From positions 2,170,001 through 2,234,000 of the forward strand of contig JADKGW010000001.1 of the NCBI GenBank assembly GCA_016722075.1: DNA of 64,000 nucleotides, in the 5' to 3' direction. Made by a program: the position numbers and the translations under genes. The notes under the pieces are model-generated. The model saw only the letters and a program-made list of their open reading frames with translations, was not told the DNA's origin and ran no database searches. This DNA comes from Candidatus Kouleothrix ribensis. Its GTDB lineage: Bacteria > Chloroflexota > Chloroflexia > Chloroflexales > Roseiflexaceae. Below, one piece after another: positions 1 to 8,952 of the stretch (its first letter is position 1; each line of letters starts with the position of its first letter).

Positions 1-37
1 TACCAAATCCGGTTAATCGCTTGGTTTATGGTGGGGG

Positions 38-64
38 TTCGGGGGCGGCAAAGCTGCCCCCGAA
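38..64. repeat. Short inverted repeat (12 bp arms)
   Basis: Arms at 38-49 and 53-64 pair around a 3-base loop with one G:U-type mismatch. It sits just beyond the stop of the leftward K+ channel gene and directly next to a longer hairpin at 71-115. The two together may form the 3' end of that transcript. No T-run follows. Confidence 0.6.
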
Positions 65-70
65 ATGCTC

Positions 71-115
71 TTTTGGTGTGCGATGCCTGGCTTTGCCAGG
101 CATCGCACACCAAAA
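71..115. repeat. Perfect 21 bp hairpin downstream of the channel gene
   Basis: The arm 71-91 is the exact reverse complement of 95-115, with a 3-base loop (TTT). It lies about 40 bp past the stop codon of the leftward gene that ends at 158. It could act as a transcription terminator or RNA 3' stabiliser, or be another dispersed palindrome like those elsewhere in the window. The sequence to its right (about 117-140) resembles the flank of the hairpin at 18157-18189, which suggests a repeated element. Confidence 0.65.
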
Positions 116-157
116 CGAACGTAATCAAACGGAGTTGGTATGAGATGCCTGCCGGCG

Positions 158-1162
158 CTAGATCAGGTGCTTGCGCCGCACAGCCTGCTCGACATCGGCC
201 CGCGACCCGAGCACGATCAGGGTGTCGCCCGGCGCCAGCACGATCGTATCTTTCGGGTTGACCAGCAAGGGGCCGCTCGACCGGCGCAAGGCCAGAATCG
301 CGATCCCGGTGGTCTGCCGCAGCTGCGCATCGCCGATCGTCATGCCATTCAGCCACGAGTCTGGCCCGACGCGGATCTCCTCCAACCACATCTCAAGCTC
401 TTCGCTGTGAACCAGCACATCGAGAAAATCCATCACAGCCGGGCGCAGCGCGTGGCCGGCCATGCTGCGGCCGCCCAAAATGTAGGGCGAGATCACCCGA
501 TTGGCCCCGGCGATCGTCAGCTTGTGTGCCGCCTCGGTGGTAGCCGCGCGCGCCACGATGAACAGCGCGGGGTTGAGCGCCCGCGCCGATAGTGTGATAT
601 ACACATTCGCCGCGTCGGTATGCACTGCGGTGAGCAGCGCGCGCGCCCGCTCGACCCCGGCGCGCTTGAGCACGTTATCGTCGGAGGCATCGCCCGGCAC
701 ACACAGGTAGTTGGCTTCGTTGATCGCCTGAATCCGATGCTCCTCGCTGTCGATCACCACAAAGGCGCAGTTCTCGGCCCGCAACTGCTGGCAGGTCTGC
801 CGCCCAACCCGCCCAAACCCGCACACAATAAAGTGATCTTTGAGCTGTGTAACCCGTTGCTGCATCGATCGCCGCCTGTTCCAATCGAGCTGATTCTCGA
901 TCACACTCTGCGCCAGGACACCCACCAGATAGTAAAGCGTTCCTACGCCCATCACGATCAGCACGATTGTCAGCAGCTGGCCGCGCGTGTCCGATGGGCG
1001 CAGATCGCTGAAGCCGAGTGTCGAGACGACCAGCACGGCGGTGAACAGCGATTGGATCGCCGTCCAGCCTTCGATCAGCATGAAGCCGATCGTGCCGGCG
1101 AGCAAGACGAGTGCCAGCAGGCCGCAGCCGCGCCGCAGCCGCGTGTTCCAGAGGAAGCCCAT
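158..1162 (-). CDS. Ion channel with TrkA-N (RCK) regulatory domain
   Basis: Likely a membrane K+ channel gated by a cytoplasmic RCK domain. Two hydrophobic segments (about residues 12-32 and 62-87) flank a pore loop whose filter reads T-L-G-F-S-D, where most K+ channels have T-V-G-Y-G-D. A Rossmann TrkA-N domain follows (FIVCGFGRVGRQ near residue 110, then an acidic VVIDSE strand end), and a TrkA-C-like domain forms the last 80 residues (GDTLIVLGSRADVEQ). This is the MthK/Kch plan of one two-TM subunit plus RCK. The start at 1162 gives a protein beginning MGFLWN; upstream in-frame starts (1204, 1228) would only add an Arg-rich extension. The gene stands alone, divergent from the glycan locus. 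Ion selectivity is uncertain because the third filter glycine is replaced. Confidence 0.82.
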   Translation of the reverse strand: MGFLWNTRLRRGCGLLALVLLAGTIGFMLIEGWTAIQSLFTAVLVVSTLGFSDLRPSDTRGQLLTIVLIVMGVGTLYYLVGVLAQSVIENQLDWNRRRSMQQRVTQLKDHFIVCGFGRVGRQTCQQLRAENCAFVVIDSEEHRIQAINEANYLCVPGDASDDNVLKRAGVERARALLTAVHTDAANVYITLSARALNPALFIVARAATTEAAHKLTIAGANRVISPYILGGRSMAGHALRPAVMDFLDVLVHSEELEMWLEEIRVGPDSWLNGMTIGDAQLRQTTGIAILALRRSSGPLLVNPKDTIVLAPGDTLIVLGSRADVEQAVRRKHLI

Positions 1163-1253
1163 GCTCAACCTGCATAGTCGTCGCGATCTGTCTAGGCCAA
1201 GCATGCATGAAAGCCGCACGCTTGTCAAGCGCGAGCCGATACGCGCACCACGG

Positions 1254-1282
1254 TTGTCAAGCCTGCCGCGCTATGCTAGAAT
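1254..1282 (+). promoter_or_regulatory. Sigma70-type promoter with extended -10
   Basis: TTGTCA (1254-1259), a 17 bp spacer and TAGAAT (1277-1282) preceded by TGC. The first start codon downstream is only 9-12 bp past the -10, so the mRNA for the deacetylase would be nearly leaderless. An almost identical promoter sits at 9346-9374. Confidence 0.7.
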
Positions 1283-1290
1283 AGGCCGCT

Positions 1291-3126
1291 TTGATGCGCC
1301 AAACACGTACAATCGCAATACTGCTCGTGCTCGCCGGTGTGGCTGCGGCGGCCGGGTTGGCCTGGGCCGTGCAGCGCCGCCAGGCAGCCTGCCTGCCCAC
1401 GCCCGTACTCGCGGCCGAACTGCTGCCCAACGCCACACTCGCGCCCGATGCGGCCAGCCCCAACCAGGCCGCCGGCTGGGGCTACCGCACCAGCAGCGGC
1501 GTCGCACTCCAGCAGCCGAGCCGGGGCCAGGGCTTCGACCTCGACGGCGACGACCGCGCGCTACAGCTGATCGGCATTGCTAATTATGTCGAGACGCCGG
1601 CAATTCCGGTGCAGCCGGGCCGCAGCTACTGCTTCAGCGGCTTCGCGCTGACCGACCAGGCCGACAAAGGGGCGACCCGCGTGCAGCCGCTGCTTCGCTG
1701 GCTCGACGCGGCCGGCGCCGAGATCGGCACTTCGGCCGGCGACTGGCAGCCGGTGGCGCTGTGGCAGCCCGGCGCCAGCAGCTGGTCGGCGCTGCGCGCA
1801 GCCGGCCGCGCGCCCGATGGCGCGGCGCAGCTGCGCGTGCGGCTGCAGCCGGCCGCCGACAACCGGCTATACCTTGACGCCATGCACGTGCGCACAACCA
1901 GCGCCGCGCCGCCGCCGGCCGAACCGCCCCGGCCGCTGCCGATCACGATCCAGCCCTGGCCAGACGGGTACGCCGCCGCACTGTCGTTCTCGTTCGACTG
2001 GGAGACGACCATGGGCGGGCTGGTACACTCGCGCTCGCTGGCAGCCGAAGACCCTAACAACGCTGAAGACCCGCGCGAGCGTGGCATGCGCATGCGCCAG
2101 GGCATCACCACCACGCTCGAGCTGTTTCGCAGCTACAACCTGCGCGCAACCTACTACGCCACCGGGTATAATTTCCTGAGCGGCAACACCGAGCGCCGGA
2201 GCTTCATGGGCGACCCGAGCTTCAGCTGGGCCAGCCCGGCCAACGGCTGGAAGAGCGACTGGTCGGGCCGGCCCTGGTTTGGCAGCGACCCATACGGTAG
2301 CATTGCCAGCGCCCCCGACTACTACTTCGGCGACCTGATCGCACCGCTGCTGGCAGCCGGGCACGATATTCAGACGCATACCTTCAGCCACCTGTACGGC
2401 GGCTACGCCAGCCCCGCGCAGTGGCAGGCCGACTTCGCGGCGTGGCAGCAGGTAGCAGGGCGCCAGGGTGTGGCCGCACCACGCTCGCTGGCGTTCCCGT
2501 GGAGCGGCAGCGGCGGCATGAGCGACGCCAACTGGCGCGCGCTCGAAGACGCGGGCATCACCTCGGTGACGCGCACCAACCGCAGCCAGAGCCAGTATCA
2601 GCTGATGCGGCCCGAGAACCCGCACTGCGCGCCGGTGCCTGGGCACGCGCGCATCCTGGCCTGCCCCGACTTCTACCTGACAGCCAGGAGCGCCAACCAG
2701 GCCATCACGCTGCTCAACAGCACGATCGCGGCCGGCGGCATGATCGACCTGTGGGCGCACACCGAGGAAGTGACCACGCCCGCGCAGATCGCCGCCTGGA
2801 CACAGGTGGTGCGCGCCGCCTCCGCGCAGCGCGACGCCGGCCGGCTGTGGATCGCCCCCCTGGCCGAGATCGCCGACTGGCAGGCCGGGCTGGCAAAGGT
2901 CAACGTTCAACGTGTAGAGTTAAACGGCGCCGACACTGCGAATCGATTGGCCTTCTCGATAACGAATGCACATGATCGTGGCCTGCATGGACTGGCGATC
3001 GATCTACCTTTTATTGTTGGAAAATGTATCGTGAACGGCCTAGAACTCAACACACAACACACAACACGCCTAACGCTTAACCTGACTGCGGGGCAGATGG
3101 TGGAGGTGCAGGCATGGCCCGCGTAG
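1291..3126 (+). CDS. Membrane-anchored polysaccharide deacetylase family protein
   Basis: A predicted extracytoplasmic carbohydrate esterase 4 (NodB-fold) enzyme, probably removing acetyl groups from the glycan made by this locus. A signal anchor lies at residues 5-27. Residues about 30-205 look like a carbohydrate-binding beta-sandwich. The NodB domain starts near residue 228 with the SFSFDWE strand (metal-binding Asp). A second metal-site stretch, HDIQTHTFSHLYGG, is near 355-370 (His-x3-His type), and a late segment reads MIDLWAHTEE. The first possible start is TTG at 1291 with ATG at 1294; both sit just downstream of the promoter at 1254-1282. The stop overlaps the next gene by 13 bp, so the two are translationally coupled. 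The family is clear, but the exact substrate cannot be told. Confidence 0.82.
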   Translation: MMRQTRTIAILLVLAGVAAAAGLAWAVQRRQAACLPTPVLAAELLPNATLAPDAASPNQAAGWGYRTSSGVALQQPSRGQGFDLDGDDRALQLIGIANYVETPAIPVQPGRSYCFSGFALTDQADKGATRVQPLLRWLDAAGAEIGTSAGDWQPVALWQPGASSWSALRAAGRAPDGAAQLRVRLQPAADNRLYLDAMHVRTTSAAPPPAEPPRPLPITIQPWPDGYAAALSFSFDWETTMGGLVHSRSLAAEDPNNAEDPRERGMRMRQGITTTLELFRSYNLRATYYATGYNFLSGNTERRSFMGDPSFSWASPANGWKSDWSGRPWFGSDPYGSIASAPDYYFGDLIAPLLAAGHDIQTHTFSHLYGGYASPAQWQADFAAWQQVAGRQGVAAPRSLAFPWSGSGGMSDANWRALEDAGITSVTRTNRSQSQYQLMRPENPHCAPVPGHARILACPDFYLTARSANQAITLLNSTIAAGGMIDLWAHTEEVTTPAQIAAWTQVVRAASAQRDAGRLWIAPLAEIADWQAGLAKVNVQRVELNGADTANRLAFSITNAHDRGLHGLAIDLPFIVGKCIVNGLELNTQHTTRLTLNLTAGQMVEVQAWPA

Positions 3127-4961
3127 CCCTGCCGAGCCGCTGGGCCAGCGCGCTGACGCGCCAGCGCGGCCCGCTGCGCACCTACCAGTGGCTGTGGCTG
3201 CTGCTCTGCACGGCCGGCGCGCTGATCGTCGCTGCGCCACGCATCCTCTCGCAGCCGCTGATCTACACCAGCAGCGCCAGCGTGCAGGCCGATGCGCGCC
3301 ATCGTGGCGGGCTGTTCAACGGCGGGCAGCCCAACGCCGACTACCGCGCGGTCGAGTCGATCGCGATCGAGCTGCTGCGCTACCTGCCCGAGGGCGAGGC
3401 GCCGCGCTATCGCACGCTTGGCTCGCCGCAGCTGGGCGTGCGCTACGAGCCGCAGGCCGACGGCAGTGTGCGCGTGGTGGCGGTAGGCGGCTCGCCCGCG
3501 CAGGCGCAGCGCCTGGCCGACGACGCGGCTGAGGCCATGGCCCGCAGCATTCGCGCGGCCGGCGGGCGCGAGGTGTTTCGCGTGCTCACCGGCTCGTACC
3601 TGGTGAACGCGCTCCAGCAAGGCACCGCGCCGGCCACGCCGTTCGAGGCCCAGCTGCGCACGATCTTCCTGAACGATGCCTTCCCGCTCAGCAAGCCGCC
3701 CGACCCCGACGCGCGCCGGATCACCGTGGCCCAGCTCGACGCCGAGACCATCAGCGACCTGGCGCGCGCGCTCGAGGTGCGCGATGTCGAGCTGAGCAAG
3801 ATCGACCTGCCGGCGCTGCAGGCGCGCATCCGCAGCGCCGGGATCGACTGCCGGGCCGAGCTGGCGGCCCAGGGCGCGCGCGCGCCCGAGCCGTGCCTGG
3901 CCGAGCAGCGGCTGATCAGCGGGCTGGGCGCCATTCGCCAGGCGATCGAGCTGCTCGACACACCATTTGCGCCGGCCCAGCCCGCAGGCGTGTACCGCAG
4001 CGCCGCCGCCGCGCCGGGCGCCGAGATCGCGCGCTACACCGCGCCACTCCTGGCGCTGGCTACGCTGGTCGGGCTGGCCTTCGGCGCGGCGGGCGTAGCG
4101 GTCGACCGCAGCGCTGGCGTGATGGCCAAGCTGCGCGAGATCTGGGCCTACCGCGAGCTGATCGTCAACCTGGTGCTGCGCGACATGCGCGTGCGCTACA
4201 AAGGCAGCGCGCTGGGCTACCTATGGACCCAGCTGGCGCCGCTGTTGCTGATGCTGGTGTTCTGGTTCGTATTCAGCCGGCTGCTGTCGTCGTCGATCAG
4301 CATGTTTCCGGTGTTCCTGATCATCGGCCTGCTGGTGTGGAACTTCTGTAACGAGGCGGTGGTGGGCGGCGCACGCAGCGTGCTCGACAACGCCAACCTG
4401 ATCAAGAAGGTGTTCTTCCCGCGCGAGGTGCTGCCGCTGGTGAGCGTGCTGGCCAGCCTGCTGAACTTCGTACTATCGCTGCCGATGATGTTCGTGCTGA
4501 TGGCGCTGGTGCAGCTGGGCACGCTTGGCCGGCTGAACTTCGCCTGGACGATCGCGTACCTGCCGGTGCTGCTGATCATCCAGAGCATCCTGCTGGCCGG
4601 GCTGGCGCTGCTGATGAGCGCGCTGGCGGTGCGCTTCCGCGATTTCGTCCACCTGATCGGCATCCTGATGCAGTTCTGGTTCTTCCTGACGCCGGTGGTC
4701 TACGCGATCGATTCGTTCAACACCACCGTGCTGGGCGTGCCGCTGGCCCAGGCGCTGCGCTGGCTCAACCCGATGGCCTCGCTGATCGAGTTCTACCGCG
4801 AGATCCTGTATGGGCAGGCGGTCAGCGCGCCGAACGTACCCACGCCCGGCCTGCCCGCGCTCACCAGCGTGCTGCGCGTGCTGGTCACGGCAGTGAGCAT
4901 CCTGGCGGCGGGGTACTGGTTCTTCCAGCGCCGCAGCGGCAGCTTTGGCGAGGATATTTAG
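3114..4961 (+). CDS. ABC-2 polysaccharide export permease with fused Wzz-like N-terminal half
   Basis: Inner-membrane permease of an ABC glycan exporter (Wzm/TagG type). The C-terminal 275 residues, from about 340 (LREIWAYRELIVNLVLRD), are a standard ABC-2 domain with six hydrophobic segments and the RVRYKGSALGYLW motif. The first 335 residues are extra: a TM at about 25-43, a long presumably extracytoplasmic helical stretch, and a second TM at about 303-328 just before the permease. That two-TM hairpin layout is that of Wzz/chain-length co-polymerases. Typical Wzm proteins have about 260 residues, so this one (615) is a fusion. It starts inside the deacetylase gene and is followed 3 bp later by its ATPase. 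The Wzz assignment rests on topology rather than a recognised motif. Confidence 0.85.
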   Translation: MARVALPSRWASALTRQRGPLRTYQWLWLLLCTAGALIVAAPRILSQPLIYTSSASVQADARHRGGLFNGGQPNADYRAVESIAIELLRYLPEGEAPRYRTLGSPQLGVRYEPQADGSVRVVAVGGSPAQAQRLADDAAEAMARSIRAAGGREVFRVLTGSYLVNALQQGTAPATPFEAQLRTIFLNDAFPLSKPPDPDARRITVAQLDAETISDLARALEVRDVELSKIDLPALQARIRSAGIDCRAELAAQGARAPEPCLAEQRLISGLGAIRQAIELLDTPFAPAQPAGVYRSAAAAPGAEIARYTAPLLALATLVGLAFGAAGVAVDRSAGVMAKLREIWAYRELIVNLVLRDMRVRYKGSALGYLWTQLAPLLLMLVFWFVFSRLLSSSISMFPVFLIIGLLVWNFCNEAVVGGARSVLDNANLIKKVFFPREVLPLVSVLASLLNFVLSLPMMFVLMALVQLGTLGRLNFAWTIAYLPVLLIIQSILLAGLALLMSALAVRFRDFVHLIGILMQFWFFLTPVVYAIDSFNTTVLGVPLAQALRWLNPMASLIEFYREILYGQAVSAPNVPTPGLPALTSVLRVLVTAVSILAAGYWFFQRRSGSFGEDI

Positions 4962-4964
4962 ATC

Positions 4965-6197
4965 ATGACCAATGTCATCGAGTTCGAGCATGTCAGCAAG
5001 CGCTTCGTGATCAACCGCGAGCGCGCCGACACCATCCAGGGCCGGTTCGCGCGCATGCTGCGCCGCCAGCCGCGCGGCGAGGAGTTCTGGGCGCTGCGCG
5101 ATGTGAGCTTTGGTGTGGCGAAGGGCGAGAGCCTGGGGCTGGTGGGCCATAACGGCGCCGGCAAGAGCACCGCGCTCAAGCTGATGACGCGCATCCTCGA
5201 GCCAAGCAGCGGCAGCGTGCGCATGCTCGGCCGCGTGGCCGCGCTGCTCGAGCTGGGCAGCGGCTTCCACCCCGAGCTGAGCGGGCGCGAGAATGTGTTC
5301 CTGAACGGCTCGCTGCTGGGCTTCAGCCGCCGCGAGATGCGCGCCAAGCTGCCCGAGATCGTCGAGTTCGCCGAGATTGGCAACTTCATCGATATGGAGG
5401 TCAAGCACTACTCGTCGGGCATGTATACGCGCCTGGCCTTCGCGGTTGCCACGGCAGTCGACCCCGAGATCCTGATCACCGACGAGGTGCTGGCGGTCGG
5501 CGACGAGTCGTTCCAGCGCAAGTGCATGGATCGGATCTACCGCTTCCGGCAGCTCGGCAAGACGATCATCTTTGTGTCGCATGCGCTCGATACGGTGCGC
5601 GCACTGTGCGACCAGGCGATCTGGCTCGATCACGGCGTGGCGCGCGCGGCCGGCCCGGCCAGCCAGGTGATCGACACCTACCTGGCCGACGTGAACCGCC
5701 GCGAGCAAGAGCGCGCGCTGGGCCAGTCGGCCGCGACCGAAGAGGGCATCGGCCAGCGCCACGGCAGCCGCGAAGTCGAGATCACCCGCGTCGAGCTGCT
5801 CGACCGCGACGGCCACGAGCGGCTGGTATTCCAGACCCACGCGCCGCTGACGATGCGCATGCACTACCTGGCGCACCAGCGCATCGAGCGGCCGGTGTTC
5901 GGCATGGCCATTCATCATGAGAACGGCGTGTGGATCTATGGCCCGAATACGCACTTCGACAATCTCGCGATCCCGCAGATCGATGGGGTTGGGTATGTCG
6001 ACTTCCAGATCGACGCGCTGCCGCTGCTGGCCGGGCGCTACCTGATCAGCGCTGCTGTACACGACCAGAGCGAGCTGCACGCCTACGACGTACACGACCG
6101 GCGCTTCCGCCTGGTGGTGCAGAGCGACGCCGCGCGCGACCGCTACGGTATGTTCGCGATCCCGCACGCGTGGGAGTGGCACGCAGGGCCAGGGTAG
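4965..6197 (+). CDS. ABC exporter ATPase with Wzt-type C-terminal domain
   Basis: Cytoplasmic ATPase partner of the permease just upstream, powering export of a polysaccharide. The Walker A (GHNGAGKST) is near residue 63, the signature is of the polysaccharide-exporter type (YSSGMYTRLAFA, near 148), and the Walker B is EILITDEVLAVGD. The 410-residue length exceeds that of a plain TagH/KpsT ATPase. Residues about 260-405 form a beta-rich region like the Wzt C-terminal domain, which in O9a-type systems binds the modified non-reducing end of the glycan before export. That suggests the exported chain carries a terminal modification. SD-like GAGGAT precedes the ATG by about 9 bp. The gene lies between the permease (3 bp gap) and a glycosyltransferase (12 bp gap), clearly in one operon. 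Confidence 0.9.
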   Translation: MTNVIEFEHVSKRFVINRERADTIQGRFARMLRRQPRGEEFWALRDVSFGVAKGESLGLVGHNGAGKSTALKLMTRILEPSSGSVRMLGRVAALLELGSGFHPELSGRENVFLNGSLLGFSRREMRAKLPEIVEFAEIGNFIDMEVKHYSSGMYTRLAFAVATAVDPEILITDEVLAVGDESFQRKCMDRIYRFRQLGKTIIFVSHALDTVRALCDQAIWLDHGVARAAGPASQVIDTYLADVNRREQERALGQSAATEEGIGQRHGSREVEITRVELLDRDGHERLVFQTHAPLTMRMHYLAHQRIERPVFGMAIHHENGVWIYGPNTHFDNLAIPQIDGVGYVDFQIDALPLLAGRYLISAAVHDQSELHAYDVHDRRFRLVVQSDAARDRYGMFAIPHAWEWHAGPG

Positions 6198-6209
6198 AGA
6201 CGATCGCAT

Positions 6210-7610
6210 ATGCGCCGCATTCTATTCGTCAGCACCGATCTAGTCGGCCCGGCCATGGCCGGGCCAGGCATCCGCGCCTGGGAGCTGGCGCACGCGCTGG
6301 CCAGGCACTGCCAGGTGACGCTGGCCGCGCCCGATCGCGCCGCGCCGCCGGCCAGCACCGCCGTGCATACGCGGCCCTACCGGCTCGGCCAGGCCGGCGC
6401 GCTCGATGCCGCGCTTGCACAGGCCGACGTAGTGGTGGGCCAGGGCTTCGTGTTCGAGCAGCACCCCGAGCTGCTGGCCTGCGACCTGCCGCTGGCGATC
6501 GACATGTACGACCCGCTGATCATCGAGGGCCTCGCGCTATACGCCGGCGCTGATCTGGCGGCGGCCGAGGCCCAGCACGCGCGCTACCAGGCCCTGACCG
6601 AGGCCCAGCTGCGGCGCGGCGACTTCTTCTTCTGCGCGACGGCGGCCCAGCGCGATTACTGGCTCGGCGCGCTCACCGGCGTCGGGCGGATCACACCGGC
6701 CAGCGTACGCGCCACCGACCGCGCGCTGCTCCAGCTGATCGACCTGGTGCCCTCGGGGATCGACCCGACGCCGCCCCAGCTGGCTGCGCCGGCGCTGCGC
6801 GGCACGCACCCCGCGCTCGGCCCCGACTCGGTGATCGCGCTGTGGGCCGGCGGGCTGTGGGATTGGTTCGACCCGCAGATTGTGGTGCGCGCAGTGGCGG
6901 CGCTGCGCGACGAGTGCCCAACCCTGCGGCTGGTGTTCTTCGCCGGCGCACGCCCCAACCCGCACGGCGCGCCGTTCACCACCCACAACCACGCCGAGGC
7001 CCAGGCGCTGGCCGCCGAGCTAGGCCTGCTCGACCGCTCGGTGGTGTTTCTCGAGCGCTGGGTACCCTACGCCGAGCGTGGCGCGCTGCTGGCCGACGCC
7101 GATATCGGCGTGTCGGCGCACCTGCCCGGCATCGAGACGCACTTCGCCTTTCGTACGCGCCTGCTCGACTACCTGTGGGCGCGGCTGCCGGTAGTGTCTA
7201 GCACGGGCGACAGCCTAGGCGCCGGGTTGGCCCAGGCCGGCTGCGCCACGCTGGTGCCGCCGCACGATCTGGCCGGCTGGGTGGCGGCGCTGCGGCAGCT
7301 GGCGCTCGATCCGGCGCGGCGCCAGGCCATGCGCACGGCGGCCGAGCACTACGCAGGTGAGTGGGTGTGGGAAAAGATCGCGCAGCCGTTGGCACAGTTC
7401 TGCGCCGAGCCGTACCGCATCCCATCTAGCACGCCAGCCGCTGACTGGCGAGTGGCTGCGCTAGAGGCGGCACTGGCCGAGCGCGCGCGCTACGTGCAGC
7501 ATGTCGAAGCGGAGTATCAGCGCGCTGTGGCAGCACTAGGGCGCCGCAAGCCGGGGGTGCTCGCACGAATTACCGGGCGCCTAAGAAGCTATCTGAAGCA
7601 GGTTAGCTAA
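6210..7610 (+). CDS. GT4-like glycosyltransferase
   Basis: A predicted soluble GT-B sugar transferase. The N-terminus (ILFVSTDLVGPAMAGPGIRAWELA) carries the conserved glycine-rich donor-side loop of this clade, and the C-terminal half holds the nucleotide-sugar domain (ALWAGGLWDWFDP, then LERWVPYAERGALLADADIGVSAH). The last 50 residues are a charged helix rich in Ala/Glu/Arg, outside the catalytic fold. A close paralogue lies at 18753-20201 with the same SxxMAGPGIRAW motif; that one ends in a different helical module. It is the last gene of the deacetylase-permease-ATPase operon and so probably makes part of the exported glycan. Donor and acceptor cannot be read from the sequence. Confidence 0.85.
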   Translation: MRRILFVSTDLVGPAMAGPGIRAWELAHALARHCQVTLAAPDRAAPPASTAVHTRPYRLGQAGALDAALAQADVVVGQGFVFEQHPELLACDLPLAIDMYDPLIIEGLALYAGADLAAAEAQHARYQALTEAQLRRGDFFFCATAAQRDYWLGALTGVGRITPASVRATDRALLQLIDLVPSGIDPTPPQLAAPALRGTHPALGPDSVIALWAGGLWDWFDPQIVVRAVAALRDECPTLRLVFFAGARPNPHGAPFTTHNHAEAQALAAELGLLDRSVVFLERWVPYAERGALLADADIGVSAHLPGIETHFAFRTRLLDYLWARLPVVSSTGDSLGAGLAQAGCATLVPPHDLAGWVAALRQLALDPARRQAMRTAAEHYAGEWVWEKIAQPLAQFCAEPYRIPSSTPAADWRVAALEAALAERARYVQHVEAEYQRAVAALGRRKPGVLARITGRLRSYLKQVS

Positions 7611-7661
7611 CCACTTTCCAAGTACACGAATTACACGGCCCCCCGCGTAGCACGGCTTTTG

Positions 7662-7785
7662 AGCCTGCGGCAGCAAGGTACTCGCTATTTTTGTGTGCGG
7701 TTTTCCGCGCTACGCGCGGAAAAACCGCACACATTGAAACATAAGTACCGCTCTGCCGAAGGCTAAGGCGCCGACTGCGTAAGTC
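7662..7785. repeat. Nested palindromic element, copy A
   Basis: The outer arms start with GCCTGCGGCAGCAAGGTACT at 7662 and end with the AGTACCGCTCTGCCGAAGGC form at about 7744-7763, followed by a GACTGCGTAAGTC tail. They enclose an unrelated strong hairpin (about 7692-7732, arms based on TGTGCGGTTTTCCGCG). It fills the spacer between two convergent glycosyltransferase genes. It shares outer arms, but not the hairpin, with copies at 9481, 43614, 45486 and 49192. Confidence 0.8.
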
Positions 7786-7792
7786 TTCCTAT

Positions 7793-8866
7793 TTAGGCAC
7801 CGAGCGCGCGCAGCCGCGCCGCAATCGCCGCGACTCCGCGCGCCCACGGCCAGCGCTCGGCTTCCTGGCGCGCGGCCTGGCCCCTGGCTCGGCGCTCGGC
7901 CGGGTTCGCCGCTACACGCCGCAGCAGCTCGACCAGCGCGTCGGCGTCGGGTTCGGCCCACTGGGCGCCATGGTAGTGCGGCGCCGCGCTGCCGGTAGGC
8001 ACCAGGCCGCGAATCGGCAGCGGGTAGCCGTTCTGCTGGTTCAGAAAGGTCGTTGGCGCGCTCCAATCGGTGGCGATCGCCGGCACCCCACAGGCCATGG
8101 CCTCGAGGATGGGCATGCCCCAGCCCTCACCACGGCTCGGCAGCACGAAGCAGTCGGCGCCCTGATACAGCTCGACCAGCTGGGCGCCGCTGAGCGGCTG
8201 GTTGTAGATCAGGCCGACCGGCGGGTGCTGCGTGGGCAGCGCGTGCGCCAGCTCCTTCACTGGGTTCGGCAGCGGCATGCGGCAGTCGATCTTCAGCAGC
8301 AGCAGCACCGGGTCGCCGGGCTTGAACGCCGCAGCGTACGCGCGCAGCAGCACCTCCCAGCCCTTGCGCTCGCCCCACTCGAACACCGATAGGAAGATCG
8401 TGCGGTCGCACAGCAGCGTGCGTGGCGGCGCCGGCTGGAAGCGCGCGGCGTCGACGCCCAGCGGCACCACGTAGACTGGCCGCACGACCCCGCTGGCGCG
8501 GAAGACCTCGGCGCCCCACGCGCTCGGCGTCCAGACTTCGTCCATCTGGTTGGCCTGCTCGACCCAGCTCGGCGGCAGGCGGTCGGTCTCGAGCATGGTG
8601 AAGCCGATGCGGTAGCGTCCACTGTTCTTGCTGAAGCGGTCGCCAGGCGCGTACACTACCTGCGGCGCATCGAGCCGCAGCGGCTGGGCCTGCAGCGCGT
8701 GGATGCGTGGGTGCATGCCGCCGGCCTGCACCTGCTCGTCGTAGTCGGTGCCATACAAGTATAGCGGGCGCACCGCCAGGCCCAGCGCGTCGAGCCCAAG
8801 CACGTAGGCCAGCGACGAGCCACTGTAGCCGGTGAGCGCGGCAAACGAGGAATGCCAGGTGAGCAT
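7793..8866 (-). CDS. GT4-like glycosyltransferase
   Basis: A GT-B glycosyltransferase of 357 residues. Diagnostic segments in order: KNSGRYRIGFTMLETDRLP (about 80), NQMDEVWTPSAWGAEVF, a donor-domain start at FLSVFEWGERKGWEVLLRAYAAAF (about 165), and the conserved FVLPSRGEGWGMPILEAMACGVPAIATDWS (about 235-265), whose Glu and Gly residues bind the nucleotide-sugar. It is a paralogue of the gene at 13063 and of the third domain of the protein at 10012, with long runs of identical residues. It follows the small helical protein at 8939 in the same direction, 72 bp apart, as a two-gene unit. The specific sugar is unknown. Confidence 0.87.
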   Translation of the reverse strand: MLTWHSSFAALTGYSGSSLAYVLGLDALGLAVRPLYLYGTDYDEQVQAGGMHPRIHALQAQPLRLDAPQVVYAPGDRFSKNSGRYRIGFTMLETDRLPPSWVEQANQMDEVWTPSAWGAEVFRASGVVRPVYVVPLGVDAARFQPAPPRTLLCDRTIFLSVFEWGERKGWEVLLRAYAAAFKPGDPVLLLLKIDCRMPLPNPVKELAHALPTQHPPVGLIYNQPLSGAQLVELYQGADCFVLPSRGEGWGMPILEAMACGVPAIATDWSAPTTFLNQQNGYPLPIRGLVPTGSAAPHYHGAQWAEPDADALVELLRRVAANPAERRARGQAARQEAERWPWARGVAAIAARLRALGA

Positions 8867-8867
8867 A

Positions 8868-8952
8868 GAGTTTTGAGTGTTGAATTTTGAGTTCTCAGTT
8901 CTGAGTTTTGAGTTTTCGCGAGTATCGTAACTCAGAACTCAGAACTGAGAAC
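8868..8952. repeat. Word-repeat spacer (TTTTGAG / CTCAGAAC)
   Basis: The spacer and the adjoining gene end are built of the words GAGTTTTGAG and GTTCTCAGTTCTGAG, followed by their reverse complements (AACTCAGAAC repeated). It can fold into a long imperfect hairpin or several alternatives. The tail overlaps the last codons of the gene ending at 8939. Confidence 0.7.

Noticed and set aside
4473..6209. Long leftward reading frame opposite the exporter ATPase
   Set aside because: It is an antisense shadow of a GC-rich gene with clear Walker motifs on the plus strand; the antisense product is His/Gln/Arg-rich with no domain.
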